This document shows positions 1 through 8,926 of a stretch of 27,967 nt of DNA, in pieces. The position numbers and the translations under genes were made by a program. Where the stretch lies: the NCBI GenBank assembly GCA_022376515.1, contig WTXI01000418.1:1-27967 (forward strand). The letters are read 5' to 3'. Source of the DNA: Lactifluus volemus (Eukaryota > Basidiomycota > Agaricomycetes > Russulales > Russulaceae). Each line of letters opens with the position of its first letter. Positions within the stretch are counted from its first letter, which is position 1. The notes under the pieces were generated by a model, which saw only the letters and a program-made list of their open reading frames with translations, made no database searches and was not told the DNA's origin.

Positions 1-2201
1 GAATTACTTACGCGCCTGCGAGACGAGATGCGCGAGCTCGATTCACAAATCATGACAGAAGAGGCGAGCTTGTGCGACTTGAAACGTACCGCGACAAAAT
101 CATGGATGACGCTTAAATTCGGTGGGTTGCAGGAATGCTGTCGGAAAGGCCTTGTACGTGTCGACCGCATATACGCTGTCTCCTTCTCAATTCCAAGCAT
201 AGATAATTGCCGAAACGGGCAAACTCATTATGACCGAGCTCCCTCAGCTGGAGACAGTTCCGGGCACACCTCGCCCGCTATACACAGGCCATCCTCGCAC
301 TGAGATCTATGTCCACGATGCCATGTCTTCACTCGGCGAGATTCTGTTCGACTCGTCCGTTCCGCCTGACCGCGTGCTCTCCTCCCAAGCGGTCATTAAT
401 CAAGATGGCTATCGTAATCTTATGGTAGCGGTTTCGACCGACGCAGGATCCGCAACAAGCTTGGCCGGCAACCGGGACATGCCCCTGCGGCATCGCACAC
501 AATACAGCCAAGACGCTTCGGGATCAAGTTCCCTGGCGGAACGAAAGAGCGTTGACAATCCTCCGGCAGCCATTCAGGCGGATGAGCTCGGCTCCTGGTC
601 ACCTCCGTCTGACCAACCTCGCTCCCAAACTTTCAGTCCATCCCAGGGTCCACCTCCACCATCTTCCAATACACCCGTGAGAGATGATTTACTGTCGTCG
701 CCGCTACAACTTGGATCTCTCGCTGCACCTGGTGGGCGCTTTGCAACGTTCCCAGTCAAGGGCAAGCGGAAAGCTTCTCTAGTGCCTAGCGCTGGGGATC
801 CCCAGGGTGGTTCGAAATCCACTTTTTCTGAAGAGGTGGAGCAGGCTCCCATTAAAGATATTGAACCCTCACCAAGATACGAGGCCATCGAAGGCGTTCC
901 CCCACCGCCTCTCGCGCCTCCACCTGGCAGCGCCTCCAGCCGTGCCTCAAGAAGGCCCTTACGGAAGTTTGACCCCAAGTATACAACTCTGGACCTCCAT
1001 ACGTCCCGGTGAATGCAGGTGAGGAGGATGAAGACGACCAGTTGGCGTACTTGGAACCGCCTCAGAGTGATAGGAGGGTACGCTTTGGTTCACGCCCCGT
1101 CCAGATCCCAAGCCCCACCCAGATCCCAAGCCCCACTCAGATCCCAAGCCCCGTCCAGATCCCAAGCCCGTTACTCCCGAGGATCCCAGTGGTCGCACGC
1201 CATTATTAACCGAATCTGATCCGCGTAATCTATCTTCGTCGGTGGCGTCACCTGTATCGCCTCCAATTTCGGCGCCACAAGACCGTATCCCGTCGCCACC
1301 TCACGCTACGGAGGACCCGGAGGATGAGCGTGCATTGAATGCCGCTGCGGCACGTGAAGTCTCACGCGAGCTGGACGCGTTGATGTACAGTCCGCCTCCA
1401 TCGAGAGACCCGCCGTCGTCCACATCGCTTGCAAACCCCCCACCGCTACATTCTTCACCTCGGTCCGGAATCTCGAGTACTCACTCTTCACCGTTCGCAC
1501 GCACGCGCGGCGGCCGTACGCCAGGCTCCCCTACGACCCCTCGAAGCTCCACAGAGCAACCCCCATCAAATAACGCTCCCCCATCTCAACCTGCGACTTC
1601 AAATCCTTCCTCGCCATCGATCCGAGCCTTTCCACCAAGCACTGCGCTTCCACCCGCATCTTCTCCCTCGTTATCCAGTGCGAGTACCACGCCATTCCGC
1701 ACACCGCCCGAATTGGTGTCCAGCGCGAGCTCGGTCAACTCGCAACGCCCTCTTCCCCACCCACCGCCCATCTCTAATTCTCCTGGCATGACACCAGCGG
1801 GGCGGCCGGGGGCCCGCACGATCTCGGCTGCTGCTTTCCGACGGCCCGTACCACGCGTGATGTCTGAACCCCCCACCAGCACTCCCGAAACCAGTCCCCT
1901 GTCCATCAAAAAGCGGGAACGGGAGGCGTTGCGGCCTTCTCCACTGCCTTCTCCATACCCAGCCCGGATTGGTGGAAGTGTTGGTGTTGGTGACCCATTC
2001 AGTACTGGTTCGACGCCATCACTACCGAGTGTACGATCGCCAGAGCCTTCGCCGTCGTCTCAATCTCAATCACAATCACAAGAACACCTGGACGACGAGT
2101 TTGACTACATTTCAGCATATTACAATAGCGGCGGGGATGAGTTGCTGAGCCCATCAGCGACTTCAAGTGAAACTCGCGGACGTTCGAGTAGTTTGCGCTG
2201 A
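1..2201 (+). CDS. Probable BAR-type lipid-binding protein (IVY1-like), 5' partial, with two apparent frame breaks
   Basis: The reading frame is open from base 1, so the start lies outside the window. Visible coding blocks are 1-153, then 203 to about 985 after a 49-nt GT-AG intron (154-202), about 986-1095, and about 1096-2201; roughly 716 codons. The first block is a charged helix running into a WMTLKFGGLQECCRKG segment, followed across the intron by GKLIMTELP and TPRPLYTGH. From memory this matches the end of the coiled-coil domain in fungal IVY1-like (inverse-BAR, vacuolar phospholipid-binding) proteins; that naming is moderate-to-weak. The rest is a disordered Ser/Pro-rich tail ending in an SQ-repeat and an acidic stretch. 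Coding character moves from frame 2 to frame 1 near 985 (GPPYVPVNAGEEDEDDQLAY) and from frame 1 to frame 3 near 1095 (hexapeptide repeat, then LLTESDP). No intron with compatible phase explains either change, so the gene is frameshifted here or the assembly lacks two bases. Confidence 0.55.
1101..1172 (+). repeat. Four tandem 18-bp units encoding a PDPKPx hexapeptide
   Basis: Four consecutive 18-bp units of the form CCAGATCCCAAGCCC followed by a variable codon (CAC, CAC, CGT, GTT). In frame 3, the frame of the downstream coding block, they read PDPKPH, PDPKPH, SDPKPR, PDPKPV. The array sits beside one of the two frame breaks in the Ser/Pro-rich tail of the surrounding gene, a place prone to slippage or misassembly. 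Confidence 0.85.
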
Positions 2202-2334
2202 TATTCCCATTTATCTTTAGACGATTAGGAGTATAATATCTGTAACTATATTGCTGTGTAGGTTTATAATAAACCCAACCTCAAACTGGGGTTTCTGGCA
2301 CTGCGCCTGCATTCCTTCATTACAATTAGCCATC

Positions 2335-2778
2335 ATGTCCAGCTCACGATCCCAGGAGGACACCTACGAAGCTCAAAATGACCAAAGACTCGATGAACTT
2401 CATTCCAAGATCCGCACACTCCGTGGAGTGAGTCATAGGGCCCCATAATCCATACTATCATTGGTGTCTGATGACTAGGACGTCGTAGGTCACCACTGAC
2501 ATCCACGATGATGCGGAACGCCAGAACTTAATCCTTGACGAGACAGTTCGTTGCATCATTTTCTCTGTTTTAGTTTTCGACAACTTACAATATCTGGTGC
2601 GACCCAGACAAACACTTTCAGCTCCGTCACGTCCGGGCTCTCTTCCTCTGCTGAGCGCATGGTTCGTTCGTTGTCCCCGAGCACTGTGAAGACACTACGC
2701 ATTGCAGTTGCAGTCGTTATCTTTTTTCTTGGGATGTGGCTTTCAAAGGCCTTGTTCTATCGGTTGTTTGGCTGGTAG
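2335..2778 (+). CDS. SFT1: Sft1/Bet1-like SNARE protein
   Basis: Three exons, 2335-2427, 2489-2545 and 2608-2778, joined by introns of 61 nt (GTGAGT...TAG) and 62 nt (GTTCGT...CAG), give 106 residues. The first ATG beside the SNARE region was chosen because the product then matches the short Sft1 layout: a brief polar N-terminus, NDQRLDELHSKIRTLRG starting the SNARE helix at about residue 15, heptad-spaced hydrophobic residues to about 80, and a single C-terminal membrane anchor (about 83-102) ending FYRLFGW. Such tail-anchored Qc-SNAREs act in Golgi and ER-Golgi vesicle fusion. Sft1 is preferred to Bet1 because there is no long N-terminal extension. It follows the IVY1-like gene on the same strand after about 130 bp. 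Confidence 0.8.
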
Positions 2779-3650
2779 ATGGACGGGTAAGAGCACACGA
2801 AGTATGGATTCCACCCAGGATGTCTCTGACAGGGTCAACGTAGTCTTCTAGTTGCAGCCACACAGCCATAAATGAGACATCTCATGTTTATGCATATCCA
2901 TTTTACCTAATTTATGCACAATTTCACTGGAAGACTTTCTGGTTCCCGTTGCGTGTTACGGGGCGGGCGCGAGCGCCGTAGTGATTGAGCCGGGTTGGCA
3001 AGAAGACCGCAGATCTCTTTCCTCCTAAACACCGGTAGTTCTTCCTCTCTATCTGGCCTACTCACCCCTGTGCTCCTTCCCCCCCTCGCGGACGCTTTCT
3101 CACAGCTACCCTCGCAATAGAAGGACATCCGACGGCCCCATGCCCCCGAATGCTCAACCTCCATCGGGGTATTCATTTTTGTTTTTGGCGGACAATCTAC
3201 GTATCTTGTCCTAGTGTCTTTTTGGGGGGTGATCCGGAGAAAGACCCCAGATGGGGTCAATCTTATCACAGCTCCGGCAAAAGTCAAATGTGTCGCACAT
3301 TCCAGCAGAACCTAAACGCAACCAGACCCAAACCCAAATAATAAATGGACCCCTAGATAATCGCAAAGGGACGACCCTGTCTTGGCAGTACAAAATGAAT
3401 CATGCAGGGGCATCACACAGCGGTACCGCGATTATTGTTAGGTAAGGCTGTAAGAGAGGCTTCACATACAATATTTCCTGGCACCTTGAAGGGTATCATA
3501 ATGTAGAGATCTTGTTGAGCGGCGGCTGCTCGAAGCTAGGGCCCGACGCGTAGTGGTACGAAATAGTGAGTAACCGAAGCAGAGGACGTTTAGCAAACAA
3601 CTACTCAGTTATCGGCCACGTTGACGCGCATAGCTTAACGCGACTTGAAC
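2779..3650. other. Intergenic region, no gene recognised
   Basis: This 870-bp stretch lies between the SNARE gene and the WD40 gene, both on the plus strand. It should hold the 3' UTR of the first and the promoter of the second. The small ORFs on both strands show no family motif and no consistent splice structure. I saw no tRNA-like fold, tandem repeat or transposon end. Confidence 0.5.
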
Positions 3651-5114
3651 ATGTCTCCACCAGTAACACTGCCTGCCGCAACAATCCAAGATGATTTCAC
3701 GACAGTGCTTTCAGAGGTCCATGCTGGCCTCATTCCCTCTGAGAACGTCTGGCTCTCCTGCTACAAGGACGGAGAGCTTTCCGTTCACGGAAAGATCGCC
3801 ATAAGTTTGCACGAGCGCGATCGCGATCGCGTCGAGCTCGTTGGAACAGGTGGTGTTGAGCTCACGCGCACGTCGCAGGTAAGGGCCCTCGATTTCTTGG
3901 CAGGGAAAAAGCATCTTTGGTTCATTTTGAACGTGGCCCCCCCTTTTTGTCCCTCCCACTAGTTCAAGTACGCCGCCCGCTGCTTAGGTCTCGGAATCGA
4001 CGCGGTGGATTTCGTCTCTCCGACGGAGGTTTACGCGGATCCAGCACACTCGGATGAGAGACATGTGAGTACGGCCGTGTGGCAAATACTAGCTTTTACG
4101 AAACAATCGTTGCTCACGAGCCCCTCTTCTGTTCTTCCCAATCCATAATAGCCACATCAGATCTCATCCTTTGCGACCACCAACAAACATCTTGTAACCG
4201 CCTTACTCGATGGGACAATCTCTGCCTACGTTCTCCCGCCTGCCCCATCAATCTCTGCCTCGTATCCCATATCAACCACGCACTCAATGCGGCCCATCGT
4301 GGTGACAAAACTGCATAAATCTGTCGTCAACGCGTTAGAGATCTTACCTGGGACTCGCCCAGACCCGTTACTTGCCTCTGCAGGCTCAGATTTCACCATA
4401 CACCTCTCCCCCTTGCCCACCTCATCGGGTACGACGAACACGTCAACCTCACTCACACCCGTTCTGTCCTTGAAGGGGCACTTGCGTCCAATATCCGCAC
4501 TACTCCCCTTTCCAACCGATTCTCTGCTCTCCGCCAGTATGGACGGTTCGCTTCGAATGTGGGACATCCGATCCGGTGCGCAGCAGGCAATTTGGACGAT
4601 GCCCAAGTCCGCAGTCGCGCTCGCAGGCACTGATACTAATAACACCACCGCCGATGATAACGCAAGCGCCAGGACTGCGTGGGTGGCGCTCGCAAATGGG
4701 GACGTGCAAATGCTTGATACGCGCGCAGGCACACCCACTGCGATAAAGTGGACGGCTGGAGTGGCAGCCCGCGCGATCGCAGTCTCGGCCGACGGACGCG
4801 AAATCGCTCTCGGAGCTGCGGATGGTACCGCCATTTTATTCGACGTTCACGGAGGCACCATCCGTGAACGATGGAGACGTGGTGGGGCACCCGTAGAGTG
4901 CATATCATTTGCCTCTAAAGGCCGCGTTGTACTCGGTGGGGAGGACGGACTTCCCTACGTGGTGGATTTTACAAGACGGGGTAATCACGCGGGTGTGCAC
5001 GTCACTTCGGAACTAGTGTTTGGGAACGTTGAGGCCGTACGAGGCCTCCGTGTTTCGGGAGACGTAGTGCACATGGCAGGCGATGGAGGTGTCGTCCGAA
5101 AATATCAGCTGTAG
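3651..5114 (+). CDS. RPN14: WD40 proteasome assembly chaperone, PAAF1/Rpn14 family
   Basis: Exons 3651-3878, 3963-4064 and 4152-5114 give 430 residues; introns are 84 and 87 nt, and all junctions are phase 0. The N-terminus carries ENVWLSCYKDGELSVHGKI, matching the opening block typical of PAAF1 (WLSC then a short G-rich turn). A WD40 beta-propeller follows: LVTALLDGTISAYVL, LLASAGSDFTIHL, LLSASMDGSLRMWDIRSG, then three more blades. The C-terminus, DGGVVRKYQL, matches the DGLVRRYQL ending of PAAF1. Proteins of this family bind proteasomal ATPase subunits and help assemble the 19S regulatory particle. Length is close to the 390-420 aa usual for the family. The start codon at 3651 is the first ATG in the frame. 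The last acceptor could be at 4151 or 4160; both keep the frame. Confidence 0.85.
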
Positions 5115-5253
5115 TAGTGCGAGATCGTTGTATGTACGAGATATTGGGTAGCACGAATGTCTTTTTGGGAGTAATCGAACGAGCAAGATCCGCCAAATAA
5201 AGAACCCTCAGACCGACTGGCCGGGGGGGCATCCTCTGTCTCTCTGAACACTG

Positions 5254-5770
5254 ATGTCGCCTGAGCCATTTGATCTACGCATCCAGCACGGTACAACGTC
5301 GCATTGACTCTCGCATACCATAGATATTCTCTGATCCGTACACAGGTATCACTGGTGGCTTCGCACCACCCGTCCCGTCTGCCATCTACGATCTCTCGTG
5401 GAAACCTCCGACTACCTCGCACATATTCCTGGTTTCCCACTTTCCATCGAATACGGAGGTCCAGCTACTCGACTTGAAACCACAGAGCATTCCAATTTCC
5501 GACGACACGACGAAGCTCGTCAGCGAGCTGGAACTCATCCTGCGCAAATTACCCATCGAAGAGATGCCATCGTCAGACATCTACGGGAGAAACATTGGCA
5601 TCTTTTGGCAGGGCGCGGATGGGTTTACGTGGGTGAACTCCGCGCCCGAGGGCTGTGGGGGGACTCAGAGTACCGTGCAGGTGACAGAGAACGACCGGAA
5701 GGCATTTGATCGTGCGGTGGAGATCACGGAAATTCTGGTGAAGAGGGGTGTCGCTCATGAAAGTCAATGA
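5254..5770 (+). CDS. Hypothetical protein, two exons, about 153 aa
   Basis: Exons 5254-5290 and 5346-5770 are joined by a 55-nt intron (GTACAA...CACAG, phase 1), giving MSPEPFDLRIQHGITGGFAPP at the start and a 153-residue product. There is no signal peptide or membrane segment. The middle has a hydrophobic beta-like stretch (HIFLVSHFP), a predicted helix LVSELELILRKLPIEEMP, then SDIYGRNIGIFWQGADGFTWVNSAPEGCGG and a C-terminal helix. The clean splice junction, which removes the only frame change, and the amino-acid composition support a real gene. I do not recognise the family. It starts about 140 bp after the PAAF1-like gene on the same strand and is convergent with the peptide transporter, their ends being about 115 bp apart. 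Confidence 0.65.
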
Positions 5771-5886
5771 CATGCCACCATAGCACAGCACCGTAAATTT
5801 AGAGGTGATGTAGGCTAGAAGTTTATCCTTTGCAATCATCCACTTCGATCGACGCCTGTCTATCATTCAATTTCTACATCACATCC

Positions 5887-8155
5887 TTACTCAAGACTCT
5901 CTCCGTGGTTGTCCAGGGCAGCATCTTCGGCATCCAACTGACGAAACGAGAACCAGAAGAGAATACCACCAATCCCTGATAACACGACCATCGTACTGTA
6001 GTTCCAAACAAGTCGTGTGTTCGCGGATAACGCTAAAACATCGAGAACAAAACAATCAGCGGGCATCTTCCGGGGTAATCAATCAACTCACAGTTAAAGG
6101 CTTCGCTAACGGCATTGGAAACGGCGGCACTGAAAAAGAATATCGCCATGACGAATGATCTCATGTTTCTGGGTGCCTTCATAAACGCATACTCGAGGCC
6201 AGTGATGGACGCGAGAATTTCGGAAAACGCCATGAGAATATACGATCCACTCTGGATCCAGATGCTGAGAGAAGACGTGATGTGGTCCCCATTAGCATCT
6301 TTGCAGATAGATACGAAATCCCCACAGGGATTGGTCTTAGATGAAGATCAGATAACTCAATGTCGTTAAACGTAGTGTACCACACCTTGTAGATGTAATG
6401 CTGAACAACAGCAGCCCAAATCATGGCAGCAGAACTGGTAAGGAAACCGGCAGTGATCTTCTTTATCGGTGTCAATTTGATACCTATCTTCCGAAGGCCT
6501 GGATATATGAAGTGATCACATATTGGGATAAATATGATCAACGCAATATTGTTGAGATTGTTGATAACATCATTTGGAATTCCGTGAGTCACCATAGTAG
6601 CACCCTGAGAAGTCAAATTGTGCATCTGAATATACCCAAGCCCTGTGTCTAAAGCCTCAGTATCCGGCTCTGATTTCAATCCAAGACGCACAAAGAAGTG
6701 GATACCAGGTGAACACAGTGCATGCCTTGAAGCCACGACGAACCTCCTCAACCCATTTATCGTCGAACGTCATCCACACGAGCCTCTGACTGTCAGGGAT
6801 GTTACTTGGCTTGGCAGACTCCCAGAAGTCTTTGGCCTTGAAATTTTTGTAGAGAACAATGGGGTTTAGAGACCATCTACCCCGAGCCGCATAGCACCAG
6901 ACCTTGATCGATTTGGCAAGCACGGAGCCCTGGGGAGGATAGCGGCGATACATGTTACGGCCAAAGAAAAGGACGATGGGACAAAGCAGAAAAACAACAG
7001 TAGGGATGATGAAGGCCAGATAGAAGCCATCATACTGTAAGGGAATTAGCACGACAGACCCTGGTTCAAAAGGTATTGTGAACCTTCTCAGTAACGGTCA
7101 TAGAGACTTGGCCGACCATTGCACCAATGTTGGTAAAGAAATAGAAATACTATAGCCCCATATGTCACATTAACCAAAAAAAAAAAAAACATTCATGAGA
7201 GCGCACCATGTAGATCCGAGAGGTCGTGAGAGTTAGATTAACAATCACACGCTCACCAGACTTAGTGTGTGGGATGAAAGGGCGAAGGTGGTGCTGTTGT
7301 TCGGCAACGAGTATGGGAATGTTTCCTATAAGACCTCCAGTACCGAGACCCAGGACGACGACGGCAACGCAAAGGGCGGAAAGCGCGCCGTTAGGGTGCA
7401 ATATGGCCGGAGGAATGGAGGAGAGGATGTAGCCGACAAGGGCAATAGCGACAGAGACGGCGATCGTGTTGAATCGCCCCAATTTCTCATCTGCAATGTA
7501 TGCGCATAAAAGAGGTGTCATGAAGGTCCTGGTACGTGGAGGTAGTCAATTGCAATGACATCGTAATTATGGTTAAGAGGTATCACAATTACCATAGCTG
7601 AAAAAAGGTGGTGAGACCGGTTGAAATCTGTTGCCCCTGGCCTAGAGCACCAGAGACTCTGTTCTTTCCGCCAGCCCCGGTCTTAGAGCCCTTAGGGAGG
7701 GGCTGTTGAATGAAATTGACCTACAAAACAAAGGATAAACAGGCTGAATCACAACCATAGATGTAATAGTGACGTACAAGAATTAAGATACTGCCTAGAC
7801 GAGAGAAAGAATGTTGATAAGCGTCATTACGCTTCGGGGTAGAATTCACCAGAAAACTGTGATGACAGAATCAGACGTTGAAAGGTGGGTCACAGACTGG
7901 GAGACTTACTGAGAAGCGTCCGGCCAACGCAACAAACGCAATCACTGTACAACCACCTCAATAAAAGACCTAGGAGTGTTTAAGAAAAGAAGAGAACTTA
8001 CAGTATGCGCTCCAGTTTATCTTGTCTGGAATATGTCGGAGAGTGTCCATCTCCTCTTCCGTTGGCGAAATGAGGCCAGCGAGTTGATCGGGTCGATGAG
8101 AAGTGGAGCTGGAGGAGCCAACCGTTTCCAACTTTGAATCTGTGTTCTTCTCCAT
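5887..8155 (-). CDS. PTR2: Proton-coupled oligopeptide transporter, PTR2/POT family
   Basis: Eleven exons (8155-8002, 7944-7910, 7856-7850, 7794-7778, 7720-7593, 7528-7207, 7149-7084, 7034-6692, 6642-6386, 6335-6092, 6032-5887) join in frame to 572 residues. Every intron is GT-AG and about 49-66 nt. Family marks: NFIQQPLPKGSKTGAGG after TM1, FFQLWTFMTPLLCAYIADEKLGRFNTI, GLGTGGLIGNIPILVAEQ, KSGERVIVN, WYPLLWLGYIQMHNLTSQ, THGIPNDVINN, FASITGLEYAFMKAPRNMRS (ILASITGLEYAF here) and the C-terminal LVWNYSTMVVLSGIGGILFW. POT proteins import di- and tripeptides across the plasma membrane with protons. Oddities: exons 3 and 4 are only 7 and 17 nt, and the usual ExxERFxYYG motif reads ALAGRFSFSG. The broken copy at 8518-9835 lies head-to-head with it. 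Confidence 0.88.
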
Positions 8156-8517
8156 AGATTCACAGGGTTAGTCTGAGAATGAGGTCTAGCAGTTGACTGT
8201 GTCAGAGGGGACCTGGGGAGTGCCCGCAGGGAAGGTGACCCATTTATGTGCCTCTAGTTGCTCTCAATACTTGAAAAGGGAGTCCAGTTCTCCTATGCCA
8301 CAATCGCGTTGGAAAAATGAGAAAAACGCTACTATTTTGAGTTCCCTCGTCGCCAACTTGAAAGCGAGTAGAGTATTGAAACCTCCGATTAATGCCCAGT
8401 TAGAACACACCCAGAGCGAGGTACGAATCCAGTCCAGTTTTGGGACCAGGGAGAGAAGTTCGATACATGAGAAGTTCTCTAGATTATGTGTAGCAGTGTC
8501 CAACCGAGGCCAGCTTT
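8156..8517. other. Spacer between intact and broken peptide-transporter copies
   Basis: This 362-bp stretch is upstream of the intact transporter start (minus strand) and of the truncated copy (plus strand). It shows no transporter homology by eye, so the inverted copies are separated by unrelated sequence. Its short ORFs look spurious. It should contain the promoter of the intact gene, but I identified no specific element. Confidence 0.45.
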
Positions 8518-8725
8518 CATTAATGTGACATTTTGGGCTATAGTATTTCTATTTCTTTATCAACCTCTCTATGACCGTTACTGAAGCAGGGTCTGTCGTT
8601 CTCATCCCCACTGTTGCATCATCCTTTTCTTTGGCCGTAACATGTATCGCCGCTATCCTCCCCAGGGCTCCGTGCTTGCCAAATCGATCAAGGTCTGCAT
8701 CAGTAAATGGTGCAAAAACCTTCAC

Positions 8726-8769
8726 ACTTTTTCACTTCTGCAAGTGGGAAAGTGGAAAAGTGAAAAAGT
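8726..8769. repeat. Inverted repeat inside the MITE-like element (12-bp arms)
   Basis: ACTTTTTCACTT at 8726-8737 pairs perfectly with AAGTGAAAAAGT at 8758-8769, leaving a 20-nt loop. It lies close to the left terminal repeat of the insertion. Confidence 0.85.
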
Positions 8770-8805
8770 TGACTTTATTTATACCACAGAATGCCTGTAA
8801 AATCA

Positions 8806-8840
8806 CTGTATTTTCACCTTTTTTACTTTTGAAAATACAG
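8806..8840. repeat. Inverted repeat inside the MITE-like element (11-bp arms)
   Basis: CTGTATTTTCA at 8806-8816 pairs perfectly with TGAAAATACAG at 8830-8840 around a 13-nt loop. It is the second of three palindromic segments in the insertion. Confidence 0.85.
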
Positions 8841-8904
8841 CAGAAACAACTTTTGGGGCAATTCTAGGTTCCTTTTGAACTTTTACTATTTTGTGTCCTT
8901 TCAA

Positions 8905-8926
8905 GCTTGCTCAAGCTTGAGCAAGC
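8905..8926. repeat. Perfect 22-bp palindrome near the right end of the MITE-like element
   Basis: GCTTGCTCAAG is followed immediately by its reverse complement CTTGAGCAAGC, with no spacer. A cruciform or hairpin of 11 bp is possible. It lies about 20 bp inside the right terminal repeat. Confidence 0.85.

Noticed and set aside
574..978. 134-aa open frame on the minus strand within the IVY1-like gene
   Set aside because: It is antisense to a well-supported coding frame and consists of Gly/Ser/Pro runs expected from the complement of a Ser/Pro-rich tail.
1586..1909. 107-aa minus-strand open frame
   Set aside because: Antisense shadow of the Ser/Pro-rich tail, with Gly-rich low-complexity content.
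4226..4834. 202-aa minus-strand open frame inside the PAAF1/Rpn14 gene
   Set aside because: It is the shadow of the WD40 coding frame; composition is Ala/Ser/Val-biased and it has no domain motif.
7176..7191. Run of A on the plus strand as a possible poly-A tail of a retroposed sequence
   Set aside because: Read on the minus strand it is a T-run inside an intron of the transporter gene, and flanking exons continue normally, so it is an intronic pyrimidine tract.
8193..8528. 111-aa plus-strand open frame between the two transporter copies
   Set aside because: No family motif and no transporter similarity; the region is simply the spacer and promoter of the minus-strand gene.
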